The notes under the pieces: model-generated
The model's input: only the letters and a program-made list of their open reading frames with translations
Databases searched by the model: none
What the model was told of the DNA's origin: nothing
NCBI GenBank assembly: GCA_015655355.1
Contig: JAATFG010000066.1
Location: 1 to 49,261, forward strand
Origin: Lysobacterales bacterium
GTDB taxonomy: Bacteria; Pseudomonadota; Gammaproteobacteria; Xanthomonadales; Xanthomonadaceae
Direction of reading: 5' to 3'
Length of the DNA: 49,261 nucleotides
Shown here: positions 44,038 to 49,261 of the stretch, one piece after another
How positions within the stretch are numbered: position 1 is the first letter of the stretch
How the letters are laid out: every line of letters starts with the position of its first letter
Position numbers and translations under genes: made by a program

Positions 44038-45306
44038 CTACTTGTCGCCGGCCTCGCTTTCGTCGTCGTGGCCGTCGCCGATGCGCCACATCTTCTCGGC
44101 GGCGCGCGCAAGTTCCGCGTCGCCGGTGAGCGCGGCTTCGCGCAGCGCGGCGGTCGGCGCGTGCAGCAGCTTGTTGGTCAGGCTGTTGGCGAGGAAGTCG
44201 AGCACTTCGCCCGCGTCGCGGCCGTTGGCCAGTTGCTGTTTCGCCTTGGCGAGGATTTCGTCGCGCGCCTCTTCGCCGTGCGTGCGCAGGCGCTTCAGTG
44301 GCGCGGTGCGGGTGCTGGCGCGCAGGGTTTCGGCGAAGCGCGCGACCTGCAGCTCGATGATCGCCTCGGCCGCGTCGGCGGCTTCGCGGCGACTGCGGCG
44401 GTTGTCGGCGACGGCGCGGTCGAGGTCGTCGAGCGAATAGACGAACGCGTCGGATACATTGCTCACCTCCGCTTCGATGTCGCGCGGCACCGCGAGGTCG
44501 AACAGCAGCATCGGCCTGCGCTTGCGCGCCTGCAGCGCGGCCCGCACGTGCACGGCCGCGATCACCGGTTCGCGCGAAGCGGTGGCCGAGAACACCACGT
44601 CGGCTTCGTGCAGATGTTGTTCCAGCGCGCTCAGCGGCAGGGCGAAGCCGCCGTGTTTTTCCGCCAGTTCCTGCGCGTGGGCGAGGGTGCGGTTGGCGAT
44701 CAGCAGGCGCTTGACCTTGCCGTTGCTCAGATGCTTCGCGGCCAGTTCGATGGTTTCGCCAGCGCCGACCAGGAGCACGGTCGAATCCTCGAGCCGGGCG
44801 AAGGATTCCTGCGCCAGCCGCACCGCGGTCGAGGCGACCGAGACCGGATTGGCACCGACGCGGGTGTCGGTGCGTGCGCGCTTGGCCACGGCGAAGCTCT
44901 GCTGGAACAGGCGGTCGAGCGGGCCACCGAGCGCGCCGTGTTCGCGCGCCGTCGCCCATGCTTCCTTCACCTGGCCGAGGATTTGCGGTTCGCCCAGCAC
45001 CATCGAATCGAGGCCGGTGGCGACGCGGAACAGATGGCGCACCGCGTCGGCATCGCGATGCAGGTAGAGATAGCCGTCGAGGCCGTCGGCGTGCGTGCCG
45101 AGCCAGCGTTGCAGCGCGGCTTCGTCCTCGGCTTCGGCATACAGCTCGGTGCGGTTGCAGGTCGACAGCAGCGCCGCTTCGCGCACTTGCGGCAGCGCAC
45201 GCAGGCTCGACAGCGCATGCGGCAGCGCCTGCGCGTCGAAAGCCACCTTTTCGCGCAGGTTCACCGGCGCGGTCTGGTGATTGAGTCCCAAAACCCACAG
45301 CGTCAT
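44038..45306 (-). CDS. hemA: Glutamyl-tRNA reductase
   Basis: The 422-residue protein starts [23 protein letters not shown] and has the catalytic cysteine Cys50 in [11 protein letters not shown], then [15 protein letters not shown] and the NADPH-binding [17 protein letters not shown]. It reduces Glu-tRNA(Glu) to glutamate-1-semialdehyde, the first step of haem synthesis. The N-terminal region carries the HemA regulatory Lys residues only weakly. It heads the hemA-prfA unit and is divergent from the TPR gene. Confidence 0.97.
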   Translation of the reverse strand: MTLWVLGLNHQTAPVNLREKVAFDAQALPHALSSLRALPQVREAALLSTCNRTELYAEAEDEAALQRWLGTHADGLDGYLYLHRDADAVRHLFRVATGLDSMVLGEPQILGQVKEAWATAREHGALGGPLDRLFQQSFAVAKRARTDTRVGANPVSVASTAVRLAQESFARLEDSTVLLVGAGETIELAAKHLSNGKVKRLLIANRTLAHAQELAEKHGGFALPLSALEQHLHEADVVFSATASREPVIAAVHVRAALQARKRRPMLLFDLAVPRDIEAEVSNVSDAFVYSLDDLDRAVADNRRSRREAADAAEAIIELQVARFAETLRASTRTAPLKRLRTHGEEARDEILAKAKQQLANGRDAGEVLDFLANSLTNKLLHAPTAALREAALTGDAELARAAEKMWRIGDGHDDESEAGDK

Positions 45307-45370
45307 TGTTCAGGTGCTTGCGTTAAGCTGCTGGCCGCCATCGCGCCAGTTTACTCCCACGGTTCGCCCC

Positions 45371-47032
45371 ATGCCCTTGTTACGCCGCAGCCTGTTGATT
45401 GGAATGCTGTTTTCCTGTGCTGTCGCGCAAGCTGCGACGCCGGTCACGGATGGCGACGGCCAGCCGCCACTGACCCCGGCGATGGCCGGCGAATTCGCGC
45501 TGCAGGCCGGCAAGCTCGGCGAGGCGGCCAGGTATTACCTGCAGGCGGCGCAGCAGCAGCCGGACGATGCCGGCCTGGCCGAGCACGCCGCGCGCATCGG
45601 CTTGCTGGCCAACGACGATGCCGGCACCGCCGCGGCGCTGAAGCTGTGGCGCAAGAGCGCGCCGAAATCGCAGGCGATGCAGGCCACCCAGGCGACGCTG
45701 GACCTGCGCCGGAACGATGCGCGTGCCGCCAAGCGCGAAATCTTCGCCCTGATGCGCGACAAGGACGACGGCTGGCGCTACGCGCTGGCCGCGCTGGGCA
45801 GCGGACGCAATCCGGCGCTTTCGGCGCAGTTGATGGACAAGTTGCTGGACGCCGATGCCCTGCCGTCCAGCCTGCCGGCATGGCTGGAATTCGGCCGCCT
45901 GGCGCAGCAACTGGACAAGCCGGAATTGTCCGCGCGCACCGTCGCTGCGCTGATCAAGCACTTCCCGGACGAACCACGCGTGGCCCTGCTGCGCGCGCGC
46001 CAGTCGCGCATGGACGGCAAGCCCGACGAGGCGCGCGGCGTGCTCGACGGCTTGCTCGAACCGTCGGCGAAGGACCCGGACCTGCGCCTGATGGTGGCGC
46101 GCGAATACGACGCGCTCGGCGATGCCGCCGCCGCCGAGCACGTGCTCGCGCAGGGTGCGCAGGATGACGACAACTACGGCCTGCGCGCGGCCCTGCTGGC
46201 CAGGGGCGAGGACAAGGCAGGGCTGTCGCTGCTGTATTCGGAGCTGGTTTCCGCCGGCGAGCCGAACGACGTGCGCAAGCTGTTGCTCGGCCGCATCGCC
46301 GAATCGCTTGGCAAGCCGCAGCAGGCGCTGGACTGGTACCGCAAGGTCGGCCCCGGCGAGCAGAGGAACGACGCGCGTCTGCGCGAAGCCGATGCGCTGC
46401 ACGAATCCGGCGACAAGACCGGCGCCTACGCTGCGCTGCGCGCTCTGCAGAGCGATGCGGACATTGACGACGCGCGCGTCCAGGCTTTCCTGCTCGAAGC
46501 CGAACTGCACCAGAAGGACGCCGATGATGCCGCCGAAATGGACGCACTGGTGCGCGGCCTGGCCGCGTATCCCGACAATGCCGACCTGCTCTATGCGCGC
46601 GCGCTGGCATGGGAGCGCCGCGACGACATCGCCAAGGCCGAGGCGGATTTGCGCCACATCCTGGTCAGCGAGCCGGACAACGTCGCCACGCTCAATGCGC
46701 TGGGCTATACGCTTGCGGACCGCACCGCGCGCTATGACGAAGCCTTGCAACTGATCGACCGCGCGCGCGTTGCCGAGCCGGACAATCCGGCGATCATCGA
46801 CAGCTATGGCTGGGTGCTGTTCCGCCTCGGCCGCAACGACGAGGCGCTGGTCGAATTGCGCCGCGCCTTCGCGCTGCAGAAGGATCCGGAAATCGGCGCG
46901 CACCTCGGCCAGGTGTTGTGGGCGCTGGGCCAGCACGACGAGGCGAAGAAGGTCTTCGACCAGGCACGCCAGCTCGACCCGCAGAACCAGAACCGCAGCC
47001 TGCAGCGTGCGTTGCAGGCGATTGGCTCGTGA
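45371..47032 (+). CDS. Secreted tetratricopeptide-repeat protein
   Basis: The 553-residue protein has a signal peptide (LLRRSLLIGMLFSCAVAQA) and many TPR-like helix pairs from about residue 40 to the end. The clearest are near the C-terminus (NALGYTLADRTARYDEALQLIDRA and DSYGWVLFRLGRNDEALVELRRAF). TPR proteins of this kind organise envelope complexes. The ATG at 45371 is preferred over the upstream frame from 45281 because it directly precedes the signal peptide. lolB follows 8 bp after the stop, a cluster order usual in Xanthomonadales. Confidence 0.88.
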   Translation: MPLLRRSLLIGMLFSCAVAQAATPVTDGDGQPPLTPAMAGEFALQAGKLGEAARYYLQAAQQQPDDAGLAEHAARIGLLANDDAGTAAALKLWRKSAPKSQAMQATQATLDLRRNDARAAKREIFALMRDKDDGWRYALAALGSGRNPALSAQLMDKLLDADALPSSLPAWLEFGRLAQQLDKPELSARTVAALIKHFPDEPRVALLRARQSRMDGKPDEARGVLDGLLEPSAKDPDLRLMVAREYDALGDAAAAEHVLAQGAQDDDNYGLRAALLARGEDKAGLSLLYSELVSAGEPNDVRKLLLGRIAESLGKPQQALDWYRKVGPGEQRNDARLREADALHESGDKTGAYAALRALQSDADIDDARVQAFLLEAELHQKDADDAAEMDALVRGLAAYPDNADLLYARALAWERRDDIAKAEADLRHILVSEPDNVATLNALGYTLADRTARYDEALQLIDRARVAEPDNPAIIDSYGWVLFRLGRNDEALVELRRAFALQKDPEIGAHLGQVLWALGQHDEAKKVFDQARQLDPQNQNRSLQRALQAIGS

Positions 47033-47040
47033 ATTCCCGC

Positions 47041-47673
47041 ATGAGCGTCAAAATCGTTTTCGTCGCGGCGTTGGCGTTGTTGCTGGCGGCCTGCGCCACG
47101 CAAAGGCCGCGCGCGCTGCCGCAGGTTCCCGCCGCGCAAGCCGAACAGATGCAGGCGCAGCGCGAGCAGGTGCTGCGTGCGCAAAAGCAGTGGGGTTTCA
47201 GCGGCCGGGTCGCGGTCAGTAATGGCAAGGATGGCGGTAGCGGTCGCATCGACTGGCGGCAGGACGGCGCGGACTTCAGCGTGCAACTGGGCGCACCGGT
47301 GACGCGGCAAAGCTGGAGGCTGAGCGAAGCGCATGGCGTCGCGACCCTGGATGGCCTTGAAGGCGGCACGCGCCGCGGTCGCGATGCGAGCCTGCTGGTG
47401 CGGCAGGCGACCGGCTGGGAAATCCCGTTGGCGCAGTTGTCCGACTGGGTGCGCGGCCTGCGCGGCAAGCCGGTCGGGGGCGAGGGCGCGGCGCAGGTCG
47501 AATACGACGCGCAGGGACGTCTGGTGCACATGCAGCAGGCCGGTTGGAGCATCGACTACCAGTGGCCGCAGGCGGCCGGAGACGGCGCGCTGCCCCGGCG
47601 CGTCGATGCGGTGCGTGGCCAGGCCAAGGTCAAGCTGCTGGTCGACCAATGGCAGGCAGGCGCCGGGCAATGA
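47041..47673 (+). CDS. lolB: Outer-membrane lipoprotein receptor LolB
   Basis: The 210-residue protein has a lipoprotein signal with lipobox LAAC (Cys18), followed by [27 protein letters not shown], the LolB barrel start, and [15 protein letters not shown], a LolB hallmark. It takes lipoproteins from LolA and inserts them into the outer membrane. An in-frame GTG at 47029 is an alternative start. Its stop overlaps the ispE start by ATGA. Confidence 0.9.
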   Translation: MSVKIVFVAALALLLAACATQRPRALPQVPAAQAEQMQAQREQVLRAQKQWGFSGRVAVSNGKDGGSGRIDWRQDGADFSVQLGAPVTRQSWRLSEAHGVATLDGLEGGTRRGRDASLLVRQATGWEIPLAQLSDWVRGLRGKPVGGEGAAQVEYDAQGRLVHMQQAGWSIDYQWPQAAGDGALPRRVDAVRGQAKVKLLVDQWQAGAGQ

Positions 47674-48548
47674 GTGCGGCTCCAGGCCGCATTTTCCCGG
47701 TCGAGACCGGCTGGTCGGCGTGGCCGGCCCCGGCCAAGCTGAACCTGTTCCTGCGCATCACCGGTCGGCGTGTGGACGGTTACCACGAACTGCAGACCGT
47801 ATTCCGTCTGCTCGACTGGGGCGATACGGTGCATCTGCGCGTTCGCGGGGATGGCCAAATCCATCGCGTCGGCGAATCCGTACCGGGTGTGGCCGAGGCC
47901 GATGACCTGCTGGTGCGTGCAGCGAAATTGCTGCAATCGGTGGGAAAAATACGGCTTGGTGCCGACATCGGCGTCGAAAAGCGCATTCCGGCGGGAGGCG
48001 GCTTTGGCGGTGGATCGTCCGACGCGGCGACCGTGCTGGTCGTGCTGAACCGGTTGTGGAAGGTGAATCTGGGGGTGGACGAATTGGCCGCGCTGGGCCT
48101 GGAACTGGGTGCGGACGTGCCGGTATTCGTGCGCGGCGACAATGCCTGGGCCGAGGGCGTGGGCGAAAAACTGGCCGTGATCGCGTTGCCGCCGCGCTGG
48201 TATCTGCTGGCCGACCCCGACGTGCACGTGCCGACCGCCGCACTTTTCCAGTCCGGGGATTTGACGCGGGACGCCGCACCCGCGAAAATGGCGGACTTCG
48301 TTTTGGGCCAGTTGCTCGACAATGCGTTCGAGCCGGTGCTGCGCCGCCGCGAACCGGCCATCAAGGCCGCGTTTGCTGCGCTGGCGCAGGTCGGCACGCC
48401 GCGTCTGACGGGTTCCGGCAGTGGCTGTTTCGTCGAGTTCGCCGATCGCGCTTCCGCTGAAGCCGCGCTGGCGGAAATGCCGGCGGGATTGCGTTGCTGG
48501 CTGGCCGAAGGCGCGGCGCGTTCGCCTTTGCGGGCTGCGCTGGAATGA
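47670..48548 (+). CDS. ispE: 4-diphosphocytidyl-2-C-methyl-D-erythritol kinase
   Basis: The 292-residue GHMP kinase has [27 protein letters not shown], the ATP loop [22 protein letters not shown] and [12 protein letters not shown]. It phosphorylates CDP-methylerythritol in the non-mevalonate isoprenoid pathway, which supplies the ubiquinone side chain and lipid carriers. It is followed closely by tRNA-Gln and prs, as in E. coli where ispE and prs are neighbours. Confidence 0.97.
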   Translation: MSAAPGRIFPVETGWSAWPAPAKLNLFLRITGRRVDGYHELQTVFRLLDWGDTVHLRVRGDGQIHRVGESVPGVAEADDLLVRAAKLLQSVGKIRLGADIGVEKRIPAGGGFGGGSSDAATVLVVLNRLWKVNLGVDELAALGLELGADVPVFVRGDNAWAEGVGEKLAVIALPPRWYLLADPDVHVPTAALFQSGDLTRDAAPAKMADFVLGQLLDNAFEPVLRRREPAIKAAFAALAQVGTPRLTGSGSGCFVEFADRASAEAALAEMPAGLRCWLAEGAARSPLRAALE

Positions 48549-48555
48549 CGCTTAC

Positions 48556-48631
48556 AGGGGCGTCGCCAAGTGGTTAAGGCACCGGGTTTTGATCCCGGCA
48601 TTCGCAGGTTCGAATCCTGCCGCCCCTGCCA
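48556..48631 (+). tRNA. tRNA-Gln (anticodon UUG)
   Basis: The 76-nt cloverleaf starts AGGGGCG and ends CGCCCCTGCCA with encoded CCA. The anticodon stem CCGGG/CCCGG encloses TTTTGAT, giving anticodon TTG at 48589-48591. The T-arm GCAGG TTCGAAT CCTGC is perfect. It lies 7 bp after ispE and is probably in the same transcript. Confidence 0.97.
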
Positions 48632-48677
48632 GTTTTTCCGCTGATTCCTCCACGCACCCCCACGAGCGCGGCACGCC

Positions 48678-49261
48678 ATGACCCAGGAAGATCATCCGTT
48701 GCTGGTTTTTTCCGGCAACAGCAACAGGCCGCTGGCCGAAAGCATCTGCCGCGAACTGGGCGTGCGCCCGGGCAAGGCGCTGGTTTCGACCTTCTCCGAC
48801 GGCGAAGTGCAGGTCGAGATCCAGGAAAACGTGCGTCGCCAGGAAGTGTTCGTGATCCAGCCGACCAGCGCGCCGACCGCCGAGCACCTGATGGAGCTGC
48901 TGGTGATCATCGATGCACTCAAGCGCGCGTCGGCGGCCAGCGTGACCGCGGTGGTGCCGTACTTCGGCTACTCGCGCCAGGATCGCCGCCTGCGTTCGAT
49001 GCGCGTGCCGATCACGGCGAAGGTGGCGGCGAAGATGTTCAGTGCCGTGGGTGCCGATCGTGTGCTGACCGTCGACCTGCACGCGGATCAGATTCAGGGT
49101 TTCTTCGACATTCCGGTGGACAACGTGTATGCCTCGCCGCTGTTGCTGGCGGACATCTGGCGCACCTACGGCACCGAGAACCTGATCGTGGTGTCGCCGG
49201 ACGTCGGCGGCGTGGTCCGCGCCCGCGCGCTGGCCAAGCGCCTCGACGACGCCGACCTGGC
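48678..49261 (+). CDS. prs: Ribose-phosphate pyrophosphokinase (3' end outside window)
   Basis: The ATG at 48678 opens [22 protein letters not shown] and runs off the window after about 194 residues. It has [26 protein letters not shown], the ATP-site [10 protein letters not shown], the metal site [18 protein letters not shown], and [16 protein letters not shown]. It makes PRPP for nucleotides, His, Trp and NAD. It follows tRNA-Gln by 46 bp. Confidence 0.97.
   Translation, partial: MTQEDHPLLVFSGNSNRPLAESICRELGVRPGKALVSTFSDGEVQVEIQENVRRQEVFVIQPTSAPTAEHLMELLVIIDALKRASAASVTAVVPYFGYSRQDRRLRSMRVPITAKVAAKMFSAVGADRVLTVDLHADQIQGFFDIPVDNVYASPLLLADIWRTYGTENLIVVSPDVGGVVRARALAKRLDDADL

Noticed and set aside
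42937-46167. 1076-codon open frame antisense to prfA and hemA and entering the TPR gene
   Set aside because: It covers three real genes on two strands and has no recognisable domain.

Overview
The window is chromosomal DNA of a GC-rich gammaproteobacterium, most likely a member of the Xanthomonadales (Xanthomonas/Lysobacter/Luteimonas relatives). Three things point there: a single-chain aspartokinase/diaminopimelate decarboxylase fusion, the adjacent MurL-MurD2 pair (the alternative route to D-glutamate in peptidoglycan described in Xanthomonas), and small GTCATTCC-type palindromic repeats. Genes are tightly packed, with many 4-bp ATGA stop/start overlaps. I see no phage, insertion sequence, integron or CRISPR array. 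The genus is not resolved.

Layout. 1-2.0 kb: sufB (cut by the window edge) and its Rrf2 regulator, divergent from a SET-domain methyltransferase. 2.1-7.0 kb: 3-hydroxybutyrate dehydrogenase, a lipoprotein, two small conserved proteins, an HU-like protein with a Lys/Ala tail, a secreted amidohydrolase and a small membrane protein. 7.0-14.3 kb: two overlapping PhzF-family genes, then the lysAC-murL-murD2 wall-precursor operon. 14.4-16.8 kb: an acetate/succinate CoA-transferase, then bacterioferritin and its ferredoxin behind a Fur-type promoter. 16.9-22.5 kb: a two-component system followed by a MacAB-like tripartite efflux operon. 22.6-25.3 kb: MarR regulator and divergent FMN reductase sharing a palindromic operator, a glutathione S-transferase, an orphan small protein and diacylglycerol kinase. 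25.3-28.2 kb: TerC, LemA and two TPM-domain proteins. 28.3-30.5 kb: lgt-thyA-folA.

30.5-37.5 kb (minus strand) is the classical lptD-surA-pdxA-rsmA-apaG-apaH envelope/housekeeping operon; surA carries an apparent 1-bp deletion. 37.6-41.5 kb: an HDAC-family amidohydrolase, a cobalamin adenosyltransferase and two ubiquinone-ring hydroxylases. 41.5-45.3 kb (minus): a small secreted protein coupled to ppk2, then hemA-prfA. 45.4-49.3 kb (plus): TPR protein, lolB, ispE, tRNA-Gln(UUG) and prs (cut by the window edge).

Themes: iron and Fe-S control (suf/Rrf2, bfr/bfd, two Fur-like boxes), envelope building (lysAC, murL, murD2, lptD, surA, lgt, lolB, dgkA) and export. The points most worth a second look are the surA frameshift, a palindromic element sitting in frame inside murL, the ~130-residue Spy/CpxP-like insertion in the MacA-like adaptor, layered operators at the suf promoter, and a TonB-box-like secreted protein coupled to ppk2.
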